Shown here: positions 15,557 to 22,977 of the stretch, piece after piece
How the letters are laid out: each line of letters opens with the position of its first letter
Position numbering within the stretch: the stretch's first letter is position 1
DNA from: Planctomycetota bacterium
GTDB lineage: Bacteria > Planctomycetota > E44-bin39
Assembly: GCA_004376375.1 (NCBI GenBank)
Contig: SOJX01000081.1
Location: 1-33,431, forward strand
DNA length: 33,431 bases
Reading direction: 5' to 3'
Translations under genes and position numbers: made by a program
The notes under the pieces: generated by a model
The model's database searches: none
Seen by the model: only the letters and a program-made list of their open reading frames with translations
Told to the model about the DNA's origin: nothing

Positions 15557-16342
15557 ATGAATATCCCGCAGGCTGCAATGGGTAAAATTTCCATTCAAAC
15601 AAGGCGACGTTTAACTCTGAGTGCAACCGCGGTTTTCATTCTTACCGTACTCGCTGCGATGATTATTCTTTTCGCGGCGGGCGAAAACCGTTTCACGCTC
15701 GCGTGCGTGCTGCCGTTTCTTTTTATCGCAGGCGTTGTGCCTTTTCTGGCGGCGCGGATTATTGATCCAGTCTCGACAGATCAGAAAACGGTTCCGAAAA
15801 ACCGGCTCATGAAATATGTTCACAGCGGGCTTCTTGATTTTGTTGCGTTCATTCTGGGGCTTGTTATCGGCCTGCTCGTCGCGGCGCCGAGCGCATCGCT
15901 TCTTGTTTCAATCGCCCTTATGATTTCCTTTGCGTTATCTGTTTTGGGCCTTACAGTATTACTTGCCCTGGTGCTGAAACCTGCCTTTGGAGCTCTTATC
16001 GGCTCGGCTGCGGGCTGGGTCGTTTTGCTTTCGCCGGTTTGTTTCGGACCGCTTCTGAGACATTCGGGCCCGACCCTGAAGCAGGTTCTGCTCTGGGCCG
16101 CGTACTGGCTCAACCCGATGGCGATCGCGACCCATGCGGGGCTTGGCAGAGATTTCTTTCGATTCAGAGGCGGGCCGGTCTCGTTTTATGACCTGGGAAT
16201 TGCCGATTATGTTTATCCCTACCCCGCCTGGTGGGCGGTCGCGCTTTTGCACGCGATTGCGGGCCTGGCCGTGTTCACGCTGGCGTTGTGGTTTTCGGGC
16301 AGAAGAAATGCCGGTCGGCAGGAGGCTGGCGATGCTGCGTAA
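15557..16342 (+). CDS. Polytopic inner-membrane protein, 6-7 TM segments
   Basis: I chose ATG at 15557 because ggtgat sits just upstream. A GTG at 15548 and an ATG at 15578 are alternatives. The product (about 261 residues) has hydrophobic segments near 20-40, 44-64, 89-107, 110-137, 141-161, 170-190 and 227-248. The last part (YWLNPMAIATHAGLG ... YPYPAWWAVALLHAIAGLAVF) vaguely resembles the C-terminal region of ABC-2-type permeases. No ATPase gene is near, so transport is only a guess. The gene starts 15 bases after the beta-barrel stop and overlaps the next gene by 11 bases, so the three are probably one operon. Confidence 0.75.
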   Translation: MNIPQAAMGKISIQTRRRLTLSATAVFILTVLAAMIILFAAGENRFTLACVLPFLFIAGVVPFLAARIIDPVSTDQKTVPKNRLMKYVHSGLLDFVAFILGLVIGLLVAAPSASLLVSIALMISFALSVLGLTVLLALVLKPAFGALIGSAAGWVVLLSPVCFGPLLRHSGPTLKQVLLWAAYWLNPMAIATHAGLGRDFFRFRGGPVSFYDLGIADYVYPYPAWWAVALLHAIAGLAVFTLALWFSGRRNAGRQEAGDAA

Positions 16343-17288
16343 CATTATCGCGCTTGCGGTTCTTCTTTGTCTCGCGCTTCCCGCGTATGGGGCGTCGCGC
16401 AGGGGTGGGAAGAAAGACATCGACAATTACCATATTACCTGGCTCCACTCGCTTGACAATGGAATGATCGTCGCGGCCAAGTACCTCCGCCCGATCGTGC
16501 TCCACTTCTGCCCCGACGGGACCAAGGTCGCTTTCAACGAGGACGCGTCCACTTTCGATACGAGACAGATTAAAGTGCTTGCGCCGAACGTGGTTTTCGT
16601 CCGGATCCAGCCCGACGTCGAGCCCGAGCTCGAGAAGAAGTATGACGTGAAGGAAATACCGTCCCTGATTCTTATCGACGAGAAGGGCAAGAGGCTCAGT
16701 AAGAATATCGAGGGCCACTGCGCCTGGGAAGACCTCGAAAAGATCATAAAAGCCGCGCACAGGAAGCGGAAGCCGCTTAAAAAGAAAAGTATTCAGAGGC
16801 TCGACCGCGCATGGGCGCTTTACGAAAGGGCGATCAAGAAAAAGGAATACAGAAAGGCCGTAAAGGCCCTTTCCACCGTAAAAACCGTGAGCCGCAAGAC
16901 GTGGTTCCACGAGCAGGCGGACAAGGCGCTCGAAGTGATCGATAAAATCGCGGAAAAACAATACGCCGACCTGGAAGAGCTTTCAAAGACCGAACCTGAA
17001 AAGGCCAGGAAGCAGCTTTCCGAGGTTGAAAAGAGTTTCGTCGGCCGTCCCGCTGCGAAAAAGGCGAAAGAGCTGCGCGGGAAATTATTGAAGGAAAAGA
17101 AAATAAAGGCCGGCGAAAAAGAACCCAAGGTTACCGCGCGTTCGCTCTTCAAGGAAGCCCTGGATCTGAGGGAAGCCGGCGAAGTTGAAAAAGCGAAAGC
17201 GAAACTCAGGGAGCTCATAGAGAAATTCCCAAAAGACCCGTTCGCAGGGGAAGCGCGGCGCATACTTGAAGAACTTGAAAAAGGATAA
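16332..17288 (+). CDS. Secreted thioredoxin-fold protein without CxxC, with TPR-like tail
   Basis: The frame opens earlier, but ATG at 16332 is right: it follows aggagg and gives a signal peptide (MLRNIIALAVLLCLALPAYG-AS). The product is 318 residues. About 35-145 is a thioredoxin fold: PIVLHFCPDG, VVFVRIQPDVEPELEKKYDV and the cis-Pro loop VKEIPSLILIDEKGK (Pro 110). The CxxC motif is missing; one Cys (60) is at the usual place. The rest is Lys/Glu-rich helix with a TPR-like end (ALDLREAGEVEKAKAKLREL). A redox role is therefore doubtful; a chaperone or binding role is more likely. It overlaps the membrane protein gene by 11 bases. Confidence 0.8.
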   Translation: MLRNIIALAVLLCLALPAYGASRRGGKKDIDNYHITWLHSLDNGMIVAAKYLRPIVLHFCPDGTKVAFNEDASTFDTRQIKVLAPNVVFVRIQPDVEPELEKKYDVKEIPSLILIDEKGKRLSKNIEGHCAWEDLEKIIKAAHRKRKPLKKKSIQRLDRAWALYERAIKKKEYRKAVKALSTVKTVSRKTWFHEQADKALEVIDKIAEKQYADLEELSKTEPEKARKQLSEVEKSFVGRPAAKKAKELRGKLLKEKKIKAGEKEPKVTARSLFKEALDLREAGEVEKAKAKLRELIEKFPKDPFAGEARRILEELEKG

Positions 17289-17296
17289 TAAAAGCC

Positions 17297-17395
17297 GTTT
17301 GTGGTTTGTGGTTTGTCGTTAGTCGTTTGTGATTATTAAATCTTTATAATGACACACGACACACGACAAACAACACACGACACACGACAAAGTTC
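17297..17395. repeat. Inverted heptamer array before the histidine kinase
   Basis: Left arm 17297-17331: gtttgtg, gtttgtg, gtttgtc, gttagtc, gtttgtg. The AT-rich centre includes TATAAT at 17345-17350 without a fitting -35. Right arm from 17354: acacgac (x2), aaacaac, acacgac (x2). It ends just short of the next start codon. Confidence 0.85.
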
Positions 17396-17398
17396 GAA

Positions 17399-18892
17399 AT
17401 GAGCGATAACCTGAAAAAATATCTGTTTTCCCAATCGCCTTCGCCGCCGAGGCGGCTTTTCGGCATACGCACGAAAATCGTAGTCCCTTTCGTGCTGCTT
17501 TTCCTGCTGTGCCTTCTGCTCGTGGGCTCGATTGCGGTAAACCAGGTCACGGGGAGCGTGGAGCGGCGCCTGGACCCGCGGCGTCTCGGCGAGCTTGTTT
17601 CACGGGCCGGCTTTCCGCTTAATGAAGCATCGCTCGAGCGCATCCGAAAGATAATCGACTGCGAGATAGTCTCCTTCAGCGCCGACTTCGATCTGCTTGC
17701 AACGACTCTGCCCGAGGAGAAACGCGGCCCGCTCCGGGAATGGTTGAAGCGCCGGGGCGCCTCTTTCAGGCCGTCGGAGATGATGAGGGACAGCGGTTTC
17801 CCGGGCTACTACTTTGTTTCTCACGAGGTGACGGCCGCGCCCGGCGACCGGTCGCAACCGGCAGGTCTTCTCCTTGCCGTTTCTGAGAGCGTAATGAAGT
17901 CGGAAAAAATGAAAACAGTCCGCCCCATTATCATCGCCGCCGTAATCGGTACGGTATTGATAATAATTATAGGGCTTTACATCTCGCATACGATCACGCG
18001 CCCGCTGCGGGAGCTGACGAGTTTCGCCTCCGAACTGAGAGTGGAGGGGAGCGAGCAGATAAATCTGGATAAGCAGATTGTCGTATATTCGCGCGATGAG
18101 ACCCGGGACCTGGCAAACGCCTTCAACGCCATGCTCGAGCGCCTGCGCAGCTCCGAGTCGCAGCTTGTCGAGGGGGAGAAAATGGCCGCCATCGGAAGCA
18201 TCGCGACCGGAATGGCGCACGAGATACGAAACCCGCTTTCCTCCATCCGGATGACGGTGCAGCTGCTGCTCCGCCGGACGGAGGACGAGAAAATAAAGTC
18301 CGAGCTCGAACTCATCCTGCGCGAGATCGAGCGGCTTTCTTTTACGCTTTCCGAGCTCCTGATTTTCGCGCGCCCGCCCCGCCCGGGCCTCGCCGGGACC
18401 GACGTCGCCCGGCTTGTCGACGAGACGCTCGGGATACTCCGTCCGCAGTTCGAGCACCACGACGTCGAGGTGGACCGGGATTACGCCGCTGATTTGCCGC
18501 CGGTCGCCCTGGACCACAACCATTTCAAGCAGGTACTGATGAACCTGATGATTAATTCGATTGAGGCGATGCCCGGCGGCGGCGGCATAGCTATTTCGAT
18601 GAGCGTTGAAAACGGCGACTTCACGTTCCGCATGCGCGATACCGGCGAAGGCGTGCCGCCCGAGCTGGGCGACCGCATATTCGACCCGTTCTTTACGACC
18701 AAGGGCGGCGGAAGCGGGCTCGGGCTTGCCGTGACGAAAATTATCGTCGAATCGCACGACGGCACGATTCAGTACAGTTCCGACTCCGGCGGCACGGAAT
18801 TTACTATCAGGATTCCGCATCATGAAATCGAGGAAGGAAAGTCGAAGGAATCGGAGATCGAGGAAGAGATCCGCAAACTCGAAAAAAGATAG
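17399..18892 (+). CDS. Sensor histidine kinase (NtrB/ZraS-like, HAMP-HisKA-HATPase)
   Basis: 497 residues. Two membrane segments (about 28-48 and 176-196) enclose a periplasmic sensor of about 125 residues without a recognised fold. HAMP is at about 197-250, HisKA has MAHEIRNPLSSIR (phosphoacceptor His 274), and the ATP domain has NLMINSIEAM (Asn 382/386), DTGEG (414-418), IFDPFFTTK and GSGLGL. All key residues are present, so it should be active. The class fits partners of NtrC-type regulators, and one follows at 19013. The start is fixed by the first TM segment. There is no Shine-Dalgarno-like sequence before the ATG: the repeat array runs up to it. The C-terminus is a short charged tail (KSKESEIEEEIRKLEKR). 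Confidence 0.93.
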   Translation: MSDNLKKYLFSQSPSPPRRLFGIRTKIVVPFVLLFLLCLLLVGSIAVNQVTGSVERRLDPRRLGELVSRAGFPLNEASLERIRKIIDCEIVSFSADFDLLATTLPEEKRGPLREWLKRRGASFRPSEMMRDSGFPGYYFVSHEVTAAPGDRSQPAGLLLAVSESVMKSEKMKTVRPIIIAAVIGTVLIIIIGLYISHTITRPLRELTSFASELRVEGSEQINLDKQIVVYSRDETRDLANAFNAMLERLRSSESQLVEGEKMAAIGSIATGMAHEIRNPLSSIRMTVQLLLRRTEDEKIKSELELILREIERLSFTLSELLIFARPPRPGLAGTDVARLVDETLGILRPQFEHHDVEVDRDYAADLPPVALDHNHFKQVLMNLMINSIEAMPGGGGIAISMSVENGDFTFRMRDTGEGVPPELGDRIFDPFFTTKGGGSGLGLAVTKIIVESHDGTIQYSSDSGGTEFTIRIPHHEIEEGKSKESEIEEEIRKLEKR

Positions 18893-18900
18893 CTGGAAGA

Positions 18901-19008
18901 AGGTATCAGGTGTTAGGTATCAGGTTTTAGGTCTTATATTATAAAAATATAAACCTGACACCTGATACCTGACACCTGAAACCTGAAACCTAAAACCTGA
19001 AACCTTAA
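18901..19008. repeat. Inverted heptamer array between kinase and regulator
   Basis: Left arm 18901-18935: aggtatc, aggtgtt, aggtatc, aggtttt, aggtctt. AT-rich centre. Right arm 18953-19008: eight units of acctgac/acctgaa type. The ATG of the regulator follows 4 bases after the array. Confidence 0.9.
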
Positions 19009-19012
19009 AATT

Positions 19013-20395
19013 ATGGCGCATATACTTGTAATCGACGACGAAGCCAATATCTGCCGGAGCTTCGAGCTTTACTTCGGCGAGATGGGCCACCGCGTCTCGT
19101 CCGCGCCGAGCGGGGAACGCGGCCTCGAAATGTTCGACTCCGACCGGCCGGACGCGGTCATACTCGACGTGCGCCTGCCGGGCAGGAGCGGGCTCGAAAT
19201 ACTCGAGGATATCAGGAAACGCGACTCCAGCATGCCGGTCGTCGTCCTAACCGGTCACGGCACGAGGGAAACCGCCGTCACCGCGATGAAAAACGGGGCT
19301 TTCGATTACCTGACCAAGCCGATCGACCTCCCCGAGGCGCGCGCGGTCATTGAGAAAGCGTTCAGGTCGCGGGAGCTTGCACGCGAGCTTCAGCGGCTCC
19401 GCGCCGAAGTGGAGATGGACCACGGACTCCTGACCGGGCGGACCCCGGTCATGCAGGACCTTTACAAGAAGATCGGCGCCGTCGCGGGAAGCGATGCGTC
19501 GGTCCTCGTAATCGGGGAATCCGGCGTAGGCAAGGAGCTCGTCGCCCGCGCTATTCATGAAAACTCGCACAGGCACGGGAAACCGTTTGAGCCCGTCCAG
19601 TGCGCGGCCCTTCCGGCGACCCTGCTCGAAAGCGAACTTTACGGCTACGAAAAAGGCGCGTTTACCGGCGCGGAAAGCACGAAGCCGGGCAGGTTCGCCG
19701 TCGCCGACGGCGGCACAATCTTCCTCGACGAAGTCAGTGAAATTCCGCTTGAGACGCAGGTCAAGCTGCTCAGGTTCCTTCAGGAGAGAACCATCGAGCC
19801 GCTCGGCTCGACGAAACGGATAAAGCTCGACGTGCGCGTGATTGCCGCGACGAATGCGCCCCTCTCCGAGCGCATAAAGTCGGGGCAGTTCCGCGAGGAC
19901 CTGTTTTTCAGGTTGGCGGTAGTCACGATAGTCGTACCGCCGCTGCGTGACCGCATGGACGACGTGCCGCTCCTGGTCGCGCGGTTCCTGGAGGAGGCCG
20001 GGTGTGCCGATGTCGGCGTCGCCTCCGCGGCGCTCGACCGCATGCGCGCATACCACTGGCCGGGCAACGTGCGCGAGCTCAAGAATGCGATCGAGCATGC
20101 GGCGGTTATCGCCCGCGGCTCGACGATACTTCCCGAGCACCTTCCCGACACCATGCGCGGTGAAACGCCGCCGGACGGCTCGCTCGAGGAAATGGTCTCG
20201 CGGATAATAGGCGAGATAATCGCCGCCGGCGCCGCGGAGGACCTGACGCACGAGCGCATCATGGAGCTCTGGGAAAAACCGTTCCTGCGGGCGGTCCTTA
20301 AAAAGACGGGCGGCAACAAGCTCCGCGCGGCCGAGATTCTCAAGATAAACCGCACGACGCTCAGGCGCAAGCTGAAGCGCCTCGGCCTCGATTAG
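19013..20395 (+). CDS. NtrC-family sigma-54-dependent response regulator
   Basis: 460 residues. The receiver domain (3-115) has Asp 9/10, phosphoacceptor Asp 52, Thr 80 and Lys 102. The AAA+ domain has Walker A GESGVGKE (168-175), the sigma-54 contact loop GAFTGA (215-220), Walker B IFLDE (236-240) and a WPGNVRELKN motif (349-358). A Fis-type helix-turn-helix (about 434-456, NKLRAAEILKINRTTLRRKL) binds DNA. It should activate sigma-54 promoters after phosphorylation by the upstream kinase. The receiver starts at residue 3, so no later start is possible, and there is no Shine-Dalgarno-like sequence upstream, only repeat array. A good sigma-54 promoter match exists in this window at 23946-23963. 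Confidence 0.95.
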   Translation: MAHILVIDDEANICRSFELYFGEMGHRVSSAPSGERGLEMFDSDRPDAVILDVRLPGRSGLEILEDIRKRDSSMPVVVLTGHGTRETAVTAMKNGAFDYLTKPIDLPEARAVIEKAFRSRELARELQRLRAEVEMDHGLLTGRTPVMQDLYKKIGAVAGSDASVLVIGESGVGKELVARAIHENSHRHGKPFEPVQCAALPATLLESELYGYEKGAFTGAESTKPGRFAVADGGTIFLDEVSEIPLETQVKLLRFLQERTIEPLGSTKRIKLDVRVIAATNAPLSERIKSGQFREDLFFRLAVVTIVVPPLRDRMDDVPLLVARFLEEAGCADVGVASAALDRMRAYHWPGNVRELKNAIEHAAVIARGSTILPEHLPDTMRGETPPDGSLEEMVSRIIGEIIAAGAAEDLTHERIMELWEKPFLRAVLKKTGGNKLRAAEILKINRTTLRRKLKRLGLD

Positions 20396-20428
20396 CACTT
20401 TGTTACGCCTGATATGATAAGTAAGCCG

Positions 20429-20561
20429 TCATTGCGAGGAGCGAAGCGATGAAGTCGAGGTTTCAGGTTTCGGGTTTTAGGTTTTAGGTTTCAGGTTTCA
20501 GGTTTTATTAATTAAAATATCTTGATACCTGACACCTGAAACCTGACACCTAACACCTGAT
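20429..20561. repeat. cattgcgagg-type motif and inverted heptamer array
   Basis: 20429-20455 holds attgcgaggagcgaagcgat, a motif I know as a common intergenic palindromic repeat of many unrelated bacteria (from memory). It is followed by aggtttc/aggtttt heptamers (20458-20506, seven units), an AT-rich centre and acctgac/acctgaa heptamers (20527-20561, five units). Confidence 0.8.
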
Positions 20562-20583
20562 TCCCATGGAGAGGCAAATCCTG

Positions 20584-21264
20584 ATGGAAAAAGAAACTTT
20601 TTCAGTATACGACATAGGCGCGAGGCTCTACACCTTTCCCGTCGTGCACGCCAAAGATACTTTCTTCTCGCTCGTCCAGGAGCTCACCGACATCTACCCG
20701 ACCAGCAGGTTCGAGCAGGAGCGTTTCAGCTTCATGGCCTCCAAGGAGCAGATGTGCGAGGTGGGGACCGACTATATCCAGATCGTGGAGCCCGCCCGGG
20801 AGGACGGCGAAGCGGCGATTGAAAGGGTGACGGGGATTGCGAGGCGGGTGTGCGGCCTTCTGGGGGTTTCGACCCTGGAGGCGCTCGACGTTACCGTTTC
20901 CGGCCTGCTCGACGCGGGAAAGCTGGGCGGCAGAAGCGACGTCATATACTTTTCCGGGCACGAGTTCCTCGAAAGCTATCTCTTCGGCCAGGTCGACCTT
21001 TCCGACCTCGGAATAGGCGGCGAGCTGGATAGCCTGGGGTTCCAGATCTCCTTCCGCCGCGGCGACGACAAGTACAGCGTCCGCATCTCGCCTTTCGAAA
21101 AGGAAAAACGCTTCCTCTTCCTCGACGTGCAGCTCGCCTACAAGGAGCAGGAGTACGAGGTCACCGAAATCCGCCAGAAGGCTAAAGATGGCGTGCGGTT
21201 CCTCGAAAAGGAAGTCGTGCAGTTCCTTCAGAACATCGCCCGCATCAGAAGCGCGGGGAAATGA
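20584..21264 (+). CDS. Cytoplasmic protein of unknown function, 226 aa
   Basis: Two starts are possible. ATG at 20566 follows the repeat array directly with no ribosome-binding site; ATG at 20584 has ggagagg 9 bases upstream and is preferred. There is no signal peptide or TM segment. The N-terminal part contains YTFPVVHAKDTFFSLVQELT and a helix-rich region; the C-terminal half alternates beta strands (GFQISFRRGDDKYSVRISPF, RFLFLDVQLAYKEQEYEVTE) and ends in a long helix. I do not recognise the family. It follows the two-component pair on the same strand but is separated by an array, so cotranscription is uncertain. A REP-like doublet follows its stop. Confidence 0.7.
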   Translation: MEKETFSVYDIGARLYTFPVVHAKDTFFSLVQELTDIYPTSRFEQERFSFMASKEQMCEVGTDYIQIVEPAREDGEAAIERVTGIARRVCGLLGVSTLEALDVTVSGLLDAGKLGGRSDVIYFSGHEFLESYLFGQVDLSDLGIGGELDSLGFQISFRRGDDKYSVRISPFEKEKRFLFLDVQLAYKEQEYEVTEIRQKAKDGVRFLEKEVVQFLQNIARIRSAGK

Positions 21265-21271
21265 TTTAAAA

Positions 21272-21347
21272 TGCAGGGGCGGCCCCCTGCGGCCGCCCGG
21301 AAAACCACCGGATGCCTAACGGGCAGGCGCGGGGGCCTGCCCCTGCA
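21272..21347. repeat. REP-like hairpin doublet (MITE-sized inverted repeat)
   Basis: Terminal inverted repeat tgcagggg (21272-21279) with cccctgca (21340-21347). Each half forms its own hairpin: gggcggcc-ccctgc-ggccgccc (21277-21298) and gggcaggc-gcgggg-gcctgccc (21321-21342). The two stems differ but each is perfectly paired. It begins 8 bases after the upstream stop and could also end or stabilise that transcript. Confidence 0.8.
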
Positions 21348-21362
21348 AACGCGCAAAGCTTA

Positions 21363-21391
21363 TTGACTTTACGTGCATAAAATCCTATAAT
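21363..21391 (+). promoter_or_regulatory. Strong sigma-70 promoter for the Kelch-like lipoprotein
   Basis: TTGACT (21363-21368), a 17-base spacer, TATAAT (21386-21391). The leader is about 115 bases and contains a 7-bp dyad attagag-c-ctctaat (21483-21497) just before the ggagga ribosome-binding site (21501-21506). The dyad could affect translation. Confidence 0.75.
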
Positions 21392-21512
21392 ACTTATCAG
21401 TGCTGCACGTCCTCTCGGAAAACCACTCTGATGTGTCATAGTTGTTCCCATTCGAACAGGCTATTCGCGGATAGATCGGTGTATTAGAGCCTCTAATTAC
21501 GGAGGAATTATA

Positions 21513-22775
21513 ATGTGCTGTAAAAGACTGCTCCTTTGCGCCCTTTCGATATTGTCGCTTCTTACGTCCGTCGCGTGCTCCAAAATCTGCCACTACGACG
21601 ATACTAAAATCGGAGAGGTCCCGGTTCATGGCTGCCGCCGCTATTCTCTTGCATCGTCGGCGTCGTTCAAGCTGAGCAAACTACCCGATTACAGCGGCCA
21701 GACGGGGGTAGTCGTAAACGGCGAGTTTTACCTGACGAACGGCTGGAAGTACAACTTCGGAAACGACGCGTGGATCGCGATTCCAAAACTCGAGGCAAAC
21801 GTCCTGGTGGGCGCCGGGGATATTATCTATTGCCTGTTCCCCTACGCGCGCACGAGGTCGCTTTTCACGAACAACCTGCGCGCCCCGCAGGATTACGACA
21901 ACGAGCAGGATTATTTCCGCAATGAAATCTGGTCGTTCGATACCGTTACCGGAGTCCTTGATTTCCTCGGAACGACCCCGCTTGCCGGCGAGGAAATCTT
22001 CAACTTTGCAAGGGGCGGTAACCTGGCCTTCTACGACAACGCGACCGCCAACCTTCACCTCTTTTCCAGGACCGATTCGTCGGGCGGGCGCCTGCACATA
22101 TACAATACTACCGGCGACACGTGGCAGACCGACAACTGCCCCGTCTCAGGCGAAGTCGATTTCAGTAGCGACAGCTCAACCATTTTTAACAACAAGGTGT
22201 ATTTCTGGGGCTATGACAGGTTCGTAAATTACGATCCCGCCGCGGACGCGTGGGGCGAAATCACGACCGTCCCTCCCGGCCTTCTGAATGCGGCCAGGGT
22301 GATACTCAGGAGCGATGAGAATGAAAGCGCGCTGTGGGCCTTCGATCTGGATATGTACAGCGCAAGCGCGAACGAGGGGAATTTCAACGGCTACAAGATT
22401 ACCGACGTTGAAGGCTCCTTCAATATCGCGCATAAGATGTCGCTGAATAACCATTTCGCGGACCTGAGCCCGTATTACCTTGACGTGAAGTCCGACGTCG
22501 TTTTTCTTGTTTACCGCCAGACATTTTATAAGGAATCGCAATGGGGTTACAAAAAGACGTGCGGCGACAGCGACGTGTTGCTGAAGTTTGACGTCTCGAC
22601 GGGCCAGAAGATTAAATTCAACCTCAGCCCGTCCCCGCACGCCAGTTACTTCCAGACGGAGTATTTCGACAAGCTGGGCTGCTTCTTCAGGGGCGCGGTA
22701 CAGGTATGCTACAACGGCGACCTGTACTACTTCGGCGGATTCTACATAGCGGGCAAGGTAATGAAGGACTGCTAA
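21513..22775 (+). CDS. Kelch-like beta-propeller lipoprotein
   Basis: 420 residues. Lipoprotein signal with lipobox TSVAC (Cys 22). The rest consists of Kelch-like units in which a strand naming an object is followed by a W/F-rich strand: VVVNGEFYLTNGWKYNFGNDAW, NEIWSFDTVTGVLDFLGTTP, LHIYNTTGDTW, NNKVYFWGYDRFVNYDPAADAW and YNGDLYYFGGFY at the end. This predicts a propeller of about six blades exposed at the cell surface or periplasm. No catalytic residues are evident; several Cys (26, 41 and some in the C-terminal third) could form disulfides. It has its own strong promoter and is probably monocistronic. Confidence 0.8.
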   Translation: MCCKRLLLCALSILSLLTSVACSKICHYDDTKIGEVPVHGCRRYSLASSASFKLSKLPDYSGQTGVVVNGEFYLTNGWKYNFGNDAWIAIPKLEANVLVGAGDIIYCLFPYARTRSLFTNNLRAPQDYDNEQDYFRNEIWSFDTVTGVLDFLGTTPLAGEEIFNFARGGNLAFYDNATANLHLFSRTDSSGGRLHIYNTTGDTWQTDNCPVSGEVDFSSDSSTIFNNKVYFWGYDRFVNYDPAADAWGEITTVPPGLLNAARVILRSDENESALWAFDLDMYSASANEGNFNGYKITDVEGSFNIAHKMSLNNHFADLSPYYLDVKSDVVFLVYRQTFYKESQWGYKKTCGDSDVLLKFDVSTGQKIKFNLSPSPHASYFQTEYFDKLGCFFRGAVQVCYNGDLYYFGGFYIAGKVMKDC

Positions 22776-22782
22776 CTTCAGA

Positions 22783-22963
22783 CGCGGCGACACGGAGACA
22801 CGGCGACACGGCGAGAGAAATTATGAATTCAAAATTATGAATGATGAAAGTTAAGAAGTATTGAAGTGGGGAAGTTGGTTTGTAGGTTTGTAGGTTAGTA
22901 GGTTCGCAGGTTTGCAGGTTCTTATTTTATTAACTGAAGAACTGAATAACCGAATAACTGAAG
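22783..22963. repeat. Composite array between convergent genes
   Basis: Several families lie side by side. There are acacgg-type octamers (about 22786-22815) and an AT-rich stretch (22820-22855) that is a 34/36 reverse-complement match of 13395-13430. gtaggttt/gcaggttc octamers follow (22874-22921, same family as 10318-10853), then aactgaag/aactgaat octamers (22932-22963) up to the end of the converging gene. Confidence 0.85.
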
Positions 22964-22977
22964 AACTTCCGGGCGCG

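Noticed and set aside
16134..16331. Upstream extension of the thioredoxin-fold gene
   Set aside because: It overlaps the membrane protein gene in another frame; the ATG at 16332 has a ribosome-binding site and a signal peptide.
17600..20398. Long minus-strand open frames (over 380 codons) opposite the histidine kinase and the regulator
   Set aside because: They are by-products of GC-rich codon use in genes whose catalytic motifs are complete on the plus strand.
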